This document shows positions 30,575 through 40,307 of a stretch of DNA of 64,000 bases, piece by piece. The number at the start of each line of letters is the position of its first letter. Position 1 is the stretch's first letter. The DNA comes from Caballeronia sp. TF1N1. GTDB lineage: Bacteria > Pseudomonadota > Gammaproteobacteria > Burkholderiales > Burkholderiaceae. The notes under the pieces were generated by a model. The model worked only from the letters and a program-made list of their open reading frames with translations. It ran no database searches and was not told the origin of the DNA. The stretch is from NCBI RefSeq assembly GCF_022878925.1, contig NZ_CP084626.1, positions 744,001-808,000 on the forward strand, written 5' to 3'. A program made the translations under genes and the position numbers.

Positions 30575-30968
30575 TTCCGCGAGCAGTCATCAAAGACTGG
30601 TGTACGCGGGCGGAACGGCGTGATCAGGCGGCCAGCGCTTAGGGAGCCGGTGCGCTTTCAATCACCGGAATGCCGTCCTTGAAGGGAATGCTCTCAGAAG
30701 CGGTTCGATCTTGTCGACGCCGCGGATCTCCCTCCAGGGCCTGGTCGGCCGATTCGATCGGCTTGAACGCCATCGAGTAAGGCCGAGCACGACAAACAGT
30801 TGCGCATGCGACTCGTGCGATGGCGCACTGTGCAAATGTCGATTTGATCGGATTCGTGGTCCCGCACATGCTGCCAGTGCTCGGCAGGGATGTAATAGAA
30901 CGAGCAAGGCGTCGCTATCCTTCGTGAGACTTTCGACGGCCTTGGGGTACTTGGCCGCGTACATGTAT
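30575..30968 (-). pseudogene. IS256/Mutator-type transposase 3' remnant (copy A), frameshifted
   Basis: Read across frames on the minus strand it gives YAAKYPKAVESLTKDSDALL, then FYYIPAEHWQHVRDHESDQI, then MAFKPIESADQALEGD and IRGVDKIEPLL. This order is the C-terminal part of IS256-family transposases (PAEHW...R..NPIES..ATVRHRT... pattern). At least three frameshifts break it. Its last 170 bases or so match copy B at 24201-24395 in inverted orientation. Its start abuts the truncated integrase. Confidence 0.72.
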
Positions 30969-31470
30969 CTCCGTGATGTGCGTCCGGTTGATGTGCCGGA
31001 CCATCAGCTCGCCACAGCGTAGGCGTAGGTCGACAGGGTGTTGCGCCTGGTCGCCGTGCTTGGGGTTCCGCCACTCGGATTCCTTCGCGTCCATGAAACG
31101 CTTAGCCGCGTCCTCGAACGTGATTTCTGTTGCGCTCTCGGCGCGCAGACGGTCTCCTTGCGCGCCAGTACTGTATCGACGCCGTTTCGATACTGATTCG
31201 AGCGGCCTGCGCGCTCGTGCGCGTCCTTCAGGGTGACGGCCGAGTATGGACACCCCAAGCCTATCTCATGTCCCGGACCTTACCCGCCACGGTGGCGCGC
31301 AGTATTCACGAAAGCGCGCCCCTGGCGCTGACCTGTGGACGCAGACCCGGAACCTTGCCGACCGGATGGACACCCGGCGTGGTTATTCGAAATACCGCCA
31401 GCGCTCCAGCTCCTTCGCAATTCTCGACATTCTTTCCTACCTCCGAACTAGCCCCCGAAGAACGTTACGA
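30969..31470 (-). pseudogene. P4-like tyrosine integrase, truncated and frameshifted
   Basis: Minus-strand fragments in family order: a VGKVPGLR/VSARGA-type opening, LGRHPE and AVTLKDAHERAG, then ITFEDAAKRFMDAKESEWRN and PKHGDQ, then NTLSTYAYAV and HINRTHITEI. This is the N-terminal arm and core-binding half of a P4-type phage integrase, spread over at least two frames. The catalytic domain is missing, replaced by the transposase remnant. Its 5' end lies about 130 bases from the 3' end of tRNA-Ser, the usual place for an island integrase. Confidence 0.75.
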
Positions 31471-31509
31471 CTAAACGGATATAGGCGATCACAAGTAGCG
31501 AAAAGGGGT

Positions 31510-31543
31510 TTCGGGCGGAGAGCCTTTTCGGGCGGAGAGCCTT
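31510..31543. repeat. 17-bp perfect tandem repeat
   Basis: TTCGGGCGGAGAGCCTT occurs twice without a gap, between the integrase remnant and tRNA-Ser. Confidence 0.9.
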
Positions 31544-31603
31544 ATATGACGGGCGTTTGGGGGATTGATTCAGAGAAGTACAGACGAGCGGGGACACAGG
31601 GGG

Positions 31604-31693
31604 TGGCGGAGGCGGTGAGATTCGAACTCACGGAAGGATCACTCCTTCGCCGGTTTTCAAGACCGGTGCCTTAAACCGCTCGGCCACACCTCC
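31604..31693 (-). tRNA. tRNA-Ser (anticodon UGA)
   Basis: The 90-nt gene encodes its CCA. Acceptor GGAGGTG pairs with CACCTCC-type 3' bases (CGCCTCC with one mismatch region), the anticodon arm is CCGGT-CTTGAAA-ACCGG, and a long variable arm (CGAAGGAGTGATCCTTCCG) is present. The 3' end faces the degraded island, which makes it the probable integration target. Confidence 0.95.
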
Positions 31694-31737
31694 AGCAAGG
31701 CGCGTATTGTAGCGCACTCAAACGCGCTTCGGAACCA

Positions 31738-32961
31738 TCAGCCTTCGAGCGAGCGCGTCGCTTTCAAGGCGGGAAATAGTTGCATCCATAGAAGCGCCAC
31801 GGCAATCGTTCCGAGTCCGCCGATCAACACCGCCGGCACCGCGCCGAACAAGCCCGCAGTCATCCCCGATTCGAATTCGCCGAGCTGATTCGACGTCCCG
31901 ATGAACAATGAATTGATCGCGCCGACGCGTCCGCGCATCTCATCGGGCGTCTGCAACTGCACGAGCGACATGCGCACGACCACGCTGATCACATCCGATG
32001 CGCCCAGCGCCGCGAGCGCCACCAGCGACAAATAAATGTTGCGCGACAAGCCGAACACGATCGTCGCAATGCCGAACGCAATCACGCCACCGAAAAGCGC
32101 CGTGCCCGCACGCTGCCGCAACGGAAAATGCGCCAGCCAGATCGAGCCGGTAAGCGCACCCACGGCCGGCGCCGCGCGCAAGACACCCAAGCCCCAAGGT
32201 CCGGTATGCAGGATGTCGCGCGCGAACACCGGCAAGAGGGCGGTCGCGCCGCCGAGCAGCACCGCGAACAAATCGAGCGACAACGCGCCAAGGATCACCG
32301 GCTTCTTGCGGATGAAGGCGATGCCCGAAAACAGCGCCTCGAACGACAGCGGCGCGCGCATGCGGACAGCTTCATCGATCCTGATCGCCGCCACGGCAAA
32401 CGCCGCGCCGAGAAACGCGACGGCTACCGCGCCATACACCGTCAACGCGCCGAGGCCGTAGAGGAGGCCGCCCATCGCCGGGCCGAGAATCTGCGCCGTC
32501 TGATTTGCCGAGGTGGACCACGCCGTCGCGTGCTGCAATTGCGAACGCTGGACGAGATTGGGCAGCAACGCCGCCATCGATGGCGATTCGAACGCGCGCG
32601 CCGCGCCCGTGATCGCCGCGATCGCGTAAATGGGCGCAACGCTTTGCCAGCCATGCCACGCGCCCGCGCACAGACAGAGCGCCGCGGCGCCCTCGATGCC
32701 CTGACAAACCCACGCGATCGTGCGCCTGTCGTAACGATCCGCCACATGGCCGACGACGAGCGTGAGCACGAACATCGGCAGGAACTGCGCGAGTCCGACG
32801 AGCCCGAGCGCGAACGCGCTATGCGTGATCGAATAAACCTGCCATCCGATCGCCACCGACATCATCTGAAATGCCACCGACGACATCACCCGCGCGCTCC
32901 AGAAAAGCGCAAACGGACGATGCCGCATCACCGAGTCCGATCCCAACGTGGGCGCGCTCAA
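31738..32961 (-). CDS. MFS transporter, EntS/MFS_3-like exporter
   Basis: The 407-residue protein has about 12 helices and the MFS_3 opening FALFWSARVMSSVAFQMMSV followed by the loop GHVADRYDRRTIAW. A matching internal site QTPDEMRGRVGAINSLFIGTS is typical for EntS-like exporters of siderophores or small metabolites. No siderophore genes are adjacent; the substrate is unknown. Its ATG overlaps the hemW stop by four bases, so it is translationally coupled at the end of the rph-rdgB-hemW operon. Confidence 0.87.
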   Translation of the reverse strand: MSAPTLGSDSVMRHRPFALFWSARVMSSVAFQMMSVAIGWQVYSITHSAFALGLVGLAQFLPMFVLTLVVGHVADRYDRRTIAWVCQGIEGAAALCLCAGAWHGWQSVAPIYAIAAITGAARAFESPSMAALLPNLVQRSQLQHATAWSTSANQTAQILGPAMGGLLYGLGALTVYGAVAVAFLGAAFAVAAIRIDEAVRMRAPLSFEALFSGIAFIRKKPVILGALSLDLFAVLLGGATALLPVFARDILHTGPWGLGVLRAAPAVGALTGSIWLAHFPLRQRAGTALFGGVIAFGIATIVFGLSRNIYLSLVALAALGASDVISVVVRMSLVQLQTPDEMRGRVGAINSLFIGTSNQLGEFESGMTAGLFGAVPAVLIGGLGTIAVALLWMQLFPALKATRSLEG

Positions 32962-34181
32962 TTTTGCGAATCCTTCAAGAACAGCTCCTGTAGATCGTTG
33001 AGAAAGCGCTGGCCGAGCTCGGTCGGCGCAATGCGTTCGAAGTCGCGCGTGATGAGTCCGCGCTTCTCCGCTTCGACGAGCGCGGGTTCGATAGCCGACA
33101 TCGACAAGCCCGTGCGCTCGATGAACGAATGCACCGGAAAGCCTTCCACCAGACGCAGCGTGTTGAGCATGAATTCGAACGGCAGATCGCGCGGTCCGAC
33201 TTCGCGCTCGTCCTGAATCGCGCTCTGGCCGGGCGAAAGCGCCTGGTCCATGAATGTCGCCGGATGCTTGAAGCGCGCCTGCCGCAAGATTTTTTGCGGA
33301 AACGAGAGCTTGGTATGCGCGCCCGCGCCGATTCCAAGGTAATCGCCGAAGCGCCAGTAATTCAGGTTATGTTTGCTTTGCCGATGCGGCTTCGCATACG
33401 CCGATACTTCGTAATGCTCGTAGCCGGCATCGCGCGTGCGTTCGTGAATCCAGTCCTGCATGTCGGCAGCGGCATCGTCGTCGGGCAGCGTGGGCGGGTA
33501 TTTCGCGAAGAGCGTGTTCGGCTCCATGGTCAGGTGATACAGCGACAAATGCGGCGGCGCAAAGCCGATCGCGGTGTCGATATCGCGGCGGCATTCGTCG
33601 AGCGTCTGCTTCGGCAACGCGAACATCAGGTCGAGATTGAAATTGTCGAAGTGTTTCGACGCGATTTCCACGGCTTTGCGCGCCTGCGTTGCATCGTGAA
33701 TGCGGCCGAGCGCCTTCAGATGCGTTTCGTCGAAACTCTGAATGCCGATCGACAAGCGGTTCACGCCGCTCGCACGAAACTGCGCGAACTTCGCGGCTTC
33801 GAATGTGCCGGGATTGGCTTCGAGCGTGATCTCGGCGTCGGCGTCGATGGGCAACAAGGCGCGCGCGTCCGAAAGCAGCCGGTCGAGTCCTTTCGCGGAC
33901 AAAAGGCTCGGCGTGCCGCCGCCGATGAAAATGGTGTGTACCTGCCGTCCCCACACGAGCGGCAGCGCGCTTTCGAGATCGGCACGCAAGGCGTCGAGGT
34001 AACGGTCCTCGGGGAACGCATCGCCGTTCCACTCGTGCGAGTTGAAATCGCAATACGGACACTTACGCACGCACCACGGGAAATGCACGTAAAGCGCGAG
34101 CGGCGGCAACGACTTGAGCCGGATGCTTCCCGGCGACGTGAATGCCTGCACGACATTGATTGTCTTCGGACCGGAACTCAC
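32958..34181 (-). CDS. hemW: Radical SAM heme chaperone HemW
   Basis: The 407-residue radical-SAM protein carries CxxxCxxC in PWCVRKCPYCDFNSH (near residue 40) and the SAM-binding GGGTPSLL. It resembles coproporphyrinogen oxidase HemN, but HemW proteins lack HemN's extra N-terminal signature and deliver heme instead. The gene overlaps rdgB by four bases and the MFS gene by four bases, an arrangement common in proteobacteria. Confidence 0.94.
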   Translation of the reverse strand: MSSGPKTINVVQAFTSPGSIRLKSLPPLALYVHFPWCVRKCPYCDFNSHEWNGDAFPEDRYLDALRADLESALPLVWGRQVHTIFIGGGTPSLLSAKGLDRLLSDARALLPIDADAEITLEANPGTFEAAKFAQFRASGVNRLSIGIQSFDETHLKALGRIHDATQARKAVEIASKHFDNFNLDLMFALPKQTLDECRRDIDTAIGFAPPHLSLYHLTMEPNTLFAKYPPTLPDDDAAADMQDWIHERTRDAGYEHYEVSAYAKPHRQSKHNLNYWRFGDYLGIGAGAHTKLSFPQKILRQARFKHPATFMDQALSPGQSAIQDEREVGPRDLPFEFMLNTLRLVEGFPVHSFIERTGLSMSAIEPALVEAEKRGLITRDFERIAPTELGQRFLNDLQELFLKDSQN

Positions 34182-34795
34182 GCAAGTTCCTTGAGATGTT
34201 GCAGCAGTTCACGCAGCGCCAGCGCCCGATGCGAAAGCGCGTTCTTGCGTGCCGGATCGAGTTCGGCAGCCGTCGCGTTGAGCGTCGGCAAAAAGAAGTG
34301 CGGGTCGTAGCCGAAGCCATGTGCGCCGCGCGGCGTGTCGATGACTTCTCCGTGCCAGCGGCCTTCGGCGATGAGCGGTTCTGGATCGTTCGCGTGACGC
34401 ACGAGCACGAGCACGCAGAAGTAATAGGCGCGGCGGTCGGCTTTGTCGGCGAGTTCGGAGACGAGGTGCGCGTTGTTGGCCGCATCGCTTTTCACGCCGC
34501 CGTGCATCGAGGCGAAACGCGCCGAATACACGCCGGGCGCGCCGTTCAGCGCGCGTACGCAAAGGCCGGAGTCATCGGCCAAAGCGGGCAGGCCGGTAAG
34601 CGTCGCGGCGTGGCGCGCCTTGGCCAGCGCGTTTTCGACGAAAGTGGCGTGCGGTTCGTCGGCTTCCGGCACGCCGAGTTCGCCCTGCGCGATCAATTCG
34701 ATTCCCGCCGCATCCAGCAGCGATGCGAATTCGCGCAGCTTGCCCGCGTTGTTCGACGCGAGCACCACGCGTCCGAGTGTTGCCGTATCAGACAC
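34178..34795 (-). CDS. rdgB: XTP/dITP pyrophosphatase (HAM1/RdgB)
   Basis: The 205-residue enzyme removes non-canonical purine triphosphates (dITP, XTP) before they enter DNA or RNA. Family motifs: [11 protein letters not shown] (residues 13-23), [22 protein letters not shown] and GFGYDPHFF. It overlaps rph by eight bases and hemW by four. Confidence 0.96.
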   Translation of the reverse strand: MSDTATLGRVVLASNNAGKLREFASLLDAAGIELIAQGELGVPEADEPHATFVENALAKARHAATLTGLPALADDSGLCVRALNGAPGVYSARFASMHGGVKSDAANNAHLVSELADKADRRAYYFCVLVLVRHANDPEPLIAEGRWHGEVIDTPRGAHGFGYDPHFFLPTLNATAAELDPARKNALSHRALALRELLQHLKELA

Positions 34796-35546
34796 CTTCT
34801 ATCCCCAGTGCAGCTTTCTGCTTCGCGATCAGGCCTTTTATGCCGCTGTCCGCGAGGTCGAGCAGCGCGTTCATTTCGTCGCGCGAAAATGGTGCGCCTT
34901 CCGCCGTGCCCTGAACTTCGACGAAACCGCCCGCGCCCGTCATCACGACGTTCATGTCGGTGTCGCACTGCGAGTCTTCCTCGTAGTCGAGGTCGAGCAC
35001 GGGCGCGCCCTGATAGATGCCGACAGAAATGGCCGCGACGAAATCCTTGATCGGCGATTGCGCGATACGGCCATTCGCGACGAGCTTCGTGACGGCATCA
35101 TGCGCGGCGACGAACGCGCCCGTGATGCTCGCCGTGCGCGTGCCGCCGTCGGCCTGGATGACATCGCAGTCGATATTCAGCGTGCGCGGACCGAGCGCGT
35201 TCAGATCGAATACGGAGCGCAGCGCGCGGCCGATCAACCGCTGGATCTCCTGCGTGCGGCCGGTCTGCTTGCCGCGCGCGGCTTCGCGGTCGTTGCGCGT
35301 ATGCGTGGCGCGCGGCAGCATGCCGTATTCGGCGGTGAGCCAGCCTTGGTCGCGCCCGCGCAGGAATTCCGGGACGCGCTCGGCGATACTCGCCGTGCAG
35401 ATGACCTTGGTATCGCCGAACTCGACGAGCACCGAGCCTTCCGCATGCTTCGTGTAGTGCCGCGTGATGCGCACGTCGCGCAATTGATTCGCGCGGCGGC
35501 CGCCCGGACGCGGAACGGAAGGTTTCAGCAGGGGAGAGTCGGTCAT
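34788..35546 (-). CDS. rph: Ribonuclease PH
   Basis: The 252-residue phosphorolytic exonuclease trims tRNA 3' ends. Visible motifs are [55 protein letters not shown] (phosphate and RNA binding, quoted by its ends: residues about 69-107) and [15 protein letters not shown] near the active site. It opens the overlapping rph-rdgB-hemW-MFS run and is divergent from yicC. Confidence 0.96.
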   Translation of the reverse strand: MTDSPLLKPSVPRPGGRRANQLRDVRITRHYTKHAEGSVLVEFGDTKVICTASIAERVPEFLRGRDQGWLTAEYGMLPRATHTRNDREAARGKQTGRTQEIQRLIGRALRSVFDLNALGPRTLNIDCDVIQADGGTRTASITGAFVAAHDAVTKLVANGRIAQSPIKDFVAAISVGIYQGAPVLDLDYEEDSQCDTDMNVVMTGAGGFVEVQGTAEGAPFSRDEMNALLDLADSGIKGLIAKQKAALGIEGV

Positions 35547-35839
35547 GGATGGGCCAGAGTGGAGTTGAACGCGTAATGAAAGTGCCGGCGCTCGATAAAG
35601 ACGCGGGAATAACGCGAAAGCGCGGCGTGTGCGCGATTTTATCGTTAATCCAAAGCCGGCGTTGTCGCGCGCGGCAAGCGCCGCGAGGCGTCATATCGGC
35701 GGGCGCGGCAGTAAAAATGGGATAATGCGGGTTCCTCGCCCGGCGGCCATACGCGTGCCACTGAAGCGCACCCTCAAGCGCGCCGGGCGCTCGTATCGAA
35801 ACGGCCTTCGCAACGAAGGCTCACATCGCGAGACGTACC

Positions 35840-36784
35840 ATGATCTACAGCATGACAGGCTATGCCAGCGCGACCCGCGAAGTCGTCGCGGATGGCGCGG
35901 GACCCAATGGCGCGGGCGGTTCAGGCGTCGGTGTATCGGTGGAATTGCGCACGGTGAATTCGCGCTTCCTCGATCTGAACTTCCGCATGCCCGAAGACGT
36001 GCGCGCAAGCGAGCCGCAATTGCGCGAAATGCTGATGAGCAAGCTTTCGCGCGGCAAGGTGGATATCCGCATCAATTTGAATCGCGTGGAGCAGACGGCC
36101 AACGCGGGCGCGCTCAATCGCGAAGCGCTCACGCAACTCGCCGCGCTCGAACGCGCCGTGCTCGACGTGTTTCGCGACTCCGAACGCATGCGCACTGGCG
36201 AAATTCTGCGCTGGCCTGGCGTGCTGAAGGAGAGCTCGGTGTCGCAAGACACGTTGCGCGAAGCCGTGCTCGCGTGCGGCAAGCAGGCAATCGCCGATCT
36301 CATCGACGTGCGCGCGCGTGAAGGCGCGGCGCTGGGCGCGGTGCTCATCAACAACGTGACGGAGATGGAAGCCATCGTCGCGCGCATCACGCCGCTCGTG
36401 CCGGAATTGATCGCGAAGCATCAGCAGAAGATCGTCGAACGCTTGCAAGACGCGCTCGGCATTGCGACGAACGACGGCGCCACATCGGCGAGCGTGCCGC
36501 GCGAGGAAATTGCCGAGCGCATTCGCCAGGAAGTGACGATGTACGGTATTCGTATCGATATCGCCGAGGAATTGCAGCGGCTCACCGCGCATCTGACCGA
36601 AACGCGCCACGTGTTGCAAAAGGGCGGCAAGGTCGGCAAGCGCCTCGACTTCATGATGCAGGAGCTCAATCGCGAAGCAAACACGCTCGGCTCGAAGGCC
36701 GCGGCGAAGGAACTCGCGGATGCATCGATGACGCTGAAACTGCTCATCGAACAAATGCGCGAGCAAGTACAGAATCTGGAGTAA
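35840..36784 (+). CDS. yicC: YicC-family endoribonuclease
   Basis: The 314-residue protein starts MIYSMTGYASATRE, the invariant family opening, and ends with a conserved C-terminal domain (EELQRLTAHLTETRHVLQKG, LDFMMQELNREANTLGSKA). E. coli YicC is an RNase affecting small RNA stability. An Ala/Gly-rich insert near residues 20-30 is unusual but in frame. It is nine bases upstream of gmk, as in many proteobacteria. Confidence 0.93.
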   Translation: MIYSMTGYASATREVVADGAGPNGAGGSGVGVSVELRTVNSRFLDLNFRMPEDVRASEPQLREMLMSKLSRGKVDIRINLNRVEQTANAGALNREALTQLAALERAVLDVFRDSERMRTGEILRWPGVLKESSVSQDTLREAVLACGKQAIADLIDVRAREGAALGAVLINNVTEMEAIVARITPLVPELIAKHQQKIVERLQDALGIATNDGATSASVPREEIAERIRQEVTMYGIRIDIAEELQRLTAHLTETRHVLQKGGKVGKRLDFMMQELNREANTLGSKAAAKELADASMTLKLLIEQMREQVQNLE

Positions 36785-36793
36785 CGCAACATC

Positions 36794-37468
36794 ATGCCGA
36801 ACAACACGCACCGCTCGCACAGCAACTACACGGGCATTTATCCGGGCAACCTGTTCATGGTCGTCGCGCCTTCGGGTGCGGGCAAGTCCACGCTCGTGAA
36901 CGCGCTGCTTGCACAGGACGAAGCTATCCGCCTGTCCGTTTCCTATACGACGCGCGACCCGCGCCCGAAGGAAAGCAACGGCGTGCAGTATCACTTCGTT
37001 TCCGTCGATGAATTCATGGAACGCCACAAGGCAGGCGAATTCCTCGAAAGCGCCGAAGTGCACGGCAACTACTACGCGACCTCGAAGGTGTGGATCGAGG
37101 ATCAGATGCGTAACGGCAACGACGTGCTGCTCGAAATCGACTGGCAGGGTGCGCAGCAGGTGAAGAAGCAGTTCCGCAATGCGGTCGAGATTTTCATTCT
37201 GCCGCCTTCGCTGGACGCGCTCGAAGACCGTCTGAAAAAACGCGGCCAGGACTCGGAGAAAGTGATCGTGCGGCGTCTGCTTGCAGCCGGCAGCGAGATG
37301 GCGCATGCATCGGAAGCGGAGTACGTCGTGATCAACGAGAACTTCGATCGCGCGCTCGCCGAGTTGCAGTGTCTCGTCAAGGCGACGCGGCTGCGCTTCA
37401 CCTCGCAATACGCGCGTCATACGGAGCTATTCGTGGAGCTCGGCATTCACTCCGCGCAGGCGCAATGA
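36794..37468 (+). CDS. gmk: Guanylate kinase
   Basis: The 224-residue enzyme phosphorylates GMP to GDP. P-loop [11 protein letters not shown] lies near residues 24-34, the GMP-binding [19 protein letters not shown] near 50-68 and [14 protein letters not shown] near 112. It also feeds the GDP/GTP pool used by the spoT product encoded just downstream. Confidence 0.97.
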   Translation: MPNNTHRSHSNYTGIYPGNLFMVVAPSGAGKSTLVNALLAQDEAIRLSVSYTTRDPRPKESNGVQYHFVSVDEFMERHKAGEFLESAEVHGNYYATSKVWIEDQMRNGNDVLLEIDWQGAQQVKKQFRNAVEIFILPPSLDALEDRLKKRGQDSEKVIVRRLLAAGSEMAHASEAEYVVINENFDRALAELQCLVKATRLRFTSQYARHTELFVELGIHSAQAQ

Positions 37469-37538
37469 CGCGAAGTAGTGGCCGGGTCATGCCGGTCACA
37501 TAAGGTAGAATAAAGTACATATCGAGAAGGAAACAAAC

Positions 37539-37742
37539 ATGGCCCGCATCACCGTCGAAGACTGCCTGAAACAAATTCCTAACCGCTTCGAGCTCGCGCT
37601 TGCAGCGACCTATCGCGCGCGTCAGCTCGCACAAGGCCATACGCCGAAGATCGAAAGCCGCGACAAGCCTACGGTCGTTGCGCTGCGCGAAATCGCGGCC
37701 GGCCAGGTCGGCGTCGAAATGTTGAAGAAGGTGCCGGTTTAA
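37539..37742 (+). CDS. rpoZ: RNA polymerase omega subunit
   Basis: The 67-residue subunit stabilises beta' and forms a (p)ppGpp site. It starts [30 protein letters not shown], with the conserved NRFEL motif. AAGGA precedes the ATG at good spacing. It sits between gmk and spoT, a very widespread order, with a terminator after it. Confidence 0.98.
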
Positions 37743-37758
37743 TTGCCTTCGCCTTCGT

Positions 37759-37796
37759 AACAGCCCGTGTGATCCTCATCACGGGCGCTGTTTTTT
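37759..37796 (+). terminator. Terminator after rpoZ
   Basis: AACAG...CCCGTG pairs with CACGGG..CTGTT (two-base bulge), followed by TTTTTT. It may partially separate rpoZ from spoT. Confidence 0.8.
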
Positions 37797-37858
37797 GCAT
37801 GGCGTTTCAACTCTCCTAACCGGACGACATTGCGCGTCACTTACCCACGGAGGCGAAC

Positions 37859-40252
37859 ATGAGTCAAGCACCGTTGCCCGTCTCCGCCTCCGTGGAACCC
37901 GACATCGAAATCGATCAGGATGCGGTGCTCGACGCGGACAAGCCGCAAGCGGCGCGCAGATATATCGATGCGGTCCTCGAACAGTCGTTTCGCCATCTGT
38001 TCGGGCCCACCGCCACGCCGGAACAGCCGCGCAAGCACGACGTCGTTTCCATCGCGAAACTGACGAACACGCTTGCAGGCTATCTTTCGCCGGAAGAGAT
38101 CAAGGAAGTCAAGTCGGCTTTCCATTTCAGCGACGAAGCGCATCTCGGGCAGTATCGTCAAAGCGGCGAGCCCTACATCACGCACCCGGTTGCCGTTGCG
38201 GAAATCTGCGCGGGCTGGAAGCTTGATGCGCAATCGATCATGGCGGCGCTGCTGCATGACGTGATCGAGGATCAGGGCGTCACCAAGACGGAGATCGCGG
38301 AGCGCTTCGGCGCGAAGGTCGCCGAACTGGTCGACGGCTTGTCGAAGCTCGACAAGATGGAATTTCGCAATCGCGAGGAAGCGCAGGCGGAAAATTTCCG
38401 CAAGATGCTGCTGGCCATGGCGCGCGATGTCCGCGTCATCCTCGTCAAGTTGTCGGACCGGCTGCACAACATGCGCACGCTCGGCGCGGTGCCGCCGGAA
38501 AAGCGCCGTCGCGTCGCGCGCGAGACGCTCGACATCTATGCGCCCATTGCGCATCGGCTGGGTCTGAACAATACGTATCGCGAGCTGCAGGATTTGAGCT
38601 TTGCGAATTTCAATCCGACCCGTTACGCCACGCTTGAAAAAGCGGTGAAGGCGGCGCGCGGCAACCGGCGCGAAGTGGTCGGCAAGATTCTCGAAGCCGT
38701 TCAGCGCACCATCGCGGACGCCAAGATCAGCGCCGAAGTCACCGGCCGCGAAAAGACGATCTTCAGCATCTACAAGAAGATGCGCGACAAGCAGTTGTCG
38801 TTCTCGCAAGTGCTCGACGTCTACGGTTTTCGCGTGGTCGTGGAAAGCGCGCTCGAATGCTATACGTGCATCGGCGCGCTGCATGCGCTCTATAAGCCGG
38901 TGCCGGGCAAGTTCAAGGACTACATCGCCATTCCGAAGGTCAATGGCTATCAGTCGTTGCATACCACGCTGGTCGGTCCGTTCGGCGCGCCCATCGAGTT
39001 CCAGATTCGCACGCGCAAGATGCACGAGATCGCCGAGGCGGGCGTTGCGGCGCACTGGCTCTACAAGAACGGTGGCGCCGACCTCAACGACGTGCAAAAG
39101 CGCGCGCATCAGTGGCTCAAGTCGCTGCTCGACATTCAGAGCGAAGCAGGCGATTCGAGCGAGTTCCTTGAACACGTCAAGATCGACCTGTTCCCGGACG
39201 CCGTCTACGTTTTCACGCCGAAGTCGAAGATCATGCCGCTGCCGCGCGGCGCGACCGCACTCGACTTCGCGTATTCGATCCACAGCGACCTCGGCAATCA
39301 GTGCGTCGCGGTGAAGATCAACAACGAATTGCTGCCGCTGCGCACGGAGTTGAAGAGCGGCGATATCGTCGAAGTCATTACCGCGCCGTACTCCAAGCCG
39401 AATCCCGCGTGGCTCGGCTTCGTGCGCACGGGTAAGGCGCGCTCGGCCATTCGTCACTATCTGAAGACAATGCGCCTGAACGAGTCCGTGCAGCTGGGCG
39501 AACGTCTCGTCGATCAAAGCCTCAAGGGCTACGGTCTGGCGCTTTCGGATGTCACGCCGGAAGTCTGGGAAAAGCTCGTGCAATGGACGGGCAACAAGAC
39601 GCGTCAGGAGATTTTCGCGGATATCGGTCTTGGAAGGCGCGTGGCGGCGGTCATGGCCAAGCGCATCGAAGTGCTGATGAACGGCCGCGACGACGACGAT
39701 CACTCGCCGCGCGATCACGTCAATACGAATACGGCGCCGCCAGTTGTCATCACGGGCACGGAAGGCATGTCGGTGCAGCTTTCCGCGTGCTGCCGGCCGA
39801 TTCCCGGCGACGACATCATGGGCTATATCGGCATCGGGCTCGGCATGGCCATTCATACGACCGAATGTCGCGTGGCGCAGCGAATTCATCGGCGCGATCC
39901 GGGCCGCTGGATCGACGTCGCGTGGGCGCCGCAGCCGGGACGTTTGTTCGATGTCGCGGTGAAGGTGCTCGTCAGAAACACGAAGGGCGTTTTTGCGCGC
40001 GTCGCGGCGGACATTACGTCGGCGGATGCCAACATCGTCCATATCGCCATGGATGAAGACGTCTCGCAGGAAGCCAAGATGCTGCGCTTCGTCATCCAGG
40101 TCAGCGACCGCGTGCATCTCGCCAACGTAATGCGGCGTGTGCGGACCAATCCGGACGTCATGCGTATCGCGCGCGAACGGCCTAGCGACGAGCCGTATCA
40201 TCGCAATCAGGAAGGCGGCATGCGCATCGACCGCGAACGCGCCGACTATTGA
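37859..40252 (+). CDS. spoT: Bifunctional (p)ppGpp synthetase/hydrolase
   Basis: The 797-residue stringent-response enzyme has an N-terminal HD hydrolase with intact HDVIED (His near residue 133), a synthetase domain (about 290-410; GREKTIFSIYKKM, YGFRVVVES, VNGYQSLHTT), a TGS domain (VFTPKSKIMPLPRGATALDFAYSIH, about 455-480) and a C-terminal zinc-finger/ACT region (CCRPIPGDDIMGYIG, then VRNTKGVFARVAADIT). The complete HD motif argues for a SpoT-type dual enzyme and not a RelA. GGAGG lies before the ATG. A short unusual N-terminal extension (about 30 residues) precedes the conserved part. Confidence 0.95.
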   Translation: MSQAPLPVSASVEPDIEIDQDAVLDADKPQAARRYIDAVLEQSFRHLFGPTATPEQPRKHDVVSIAKLTNTLAGYLSPEEIKEVKSAFHFSDEAHLGQYRQSGEPYITHPVAVAEICAGWKLDAQSIMAALLHDVIEDQGVTKTEIAERFGAKVAELVDGLSKLDKMEFRNREEAQAENFRKMLLAMARDVRVILVKLSDRLHNMRTLGAVPPEKRRRVARETLDIYAPIAHRLGLNNTYRELQDLSFANFNPTRYATLEKAVKAARGNRREVVGKILEAVQRTIADAKISAEVTGREKTIFSIYKKMRDKQLSFSQVLDVYGFRVVVESALECYTCIGALHALYKPVPGKFKDYIAIPKVNGYQSLHTTLVGPFGAPIEFQIRTRKMHEIAEAGVAAHWLYKNGGADLNDVQKRAHQWLKSLLDIQSEAGDSSEFLEHVKIDLFPDAVYVFTPKSKIMPLPRGATALDFAYSIHSDLGNQCVAVKINNELLPLRTELKSGDIVEVITAPYSKPNPAWLGFVRTGKARSAIRHYLKTMRLNESVQLGERLVDQSLKGYGLALSDVTPEVWEKLVQWTGNKTRQEIFADIGLGRRVAAVMAKRIEVLMNGRDDDDHSPRDHVNTNTAPPVVITGTEGMSVQLSACCRPIPGDDIMGYIGIGLGMAIHTTECRVAQRIHRRDPGRWIDVAWAPQPGRLFDVAVKVLVRNTKGVFARVAADITSADANIVHIAMDEDVSQEAKMLRFVIQVSDRVHLANVMRRVRTNPDVMRIARERPSDEPYHRNQEGGMRIDRERADY

Positions 40253-40307
40253 TCCACGGCGCGGGCACATCGCGTGCATGCCTGTACGACTACAGGAGAA
40301 GCGCCAC

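Noticed and set aside
24201..31693. A second attachment site (copy of the tRNA-Ser 3' end) bounding the island
   Set aside because: I searched by eye for the GGTGAGATTCGAACTCAC-type end in 23-30.5 kb and found none; it may have decayed or lie outside.
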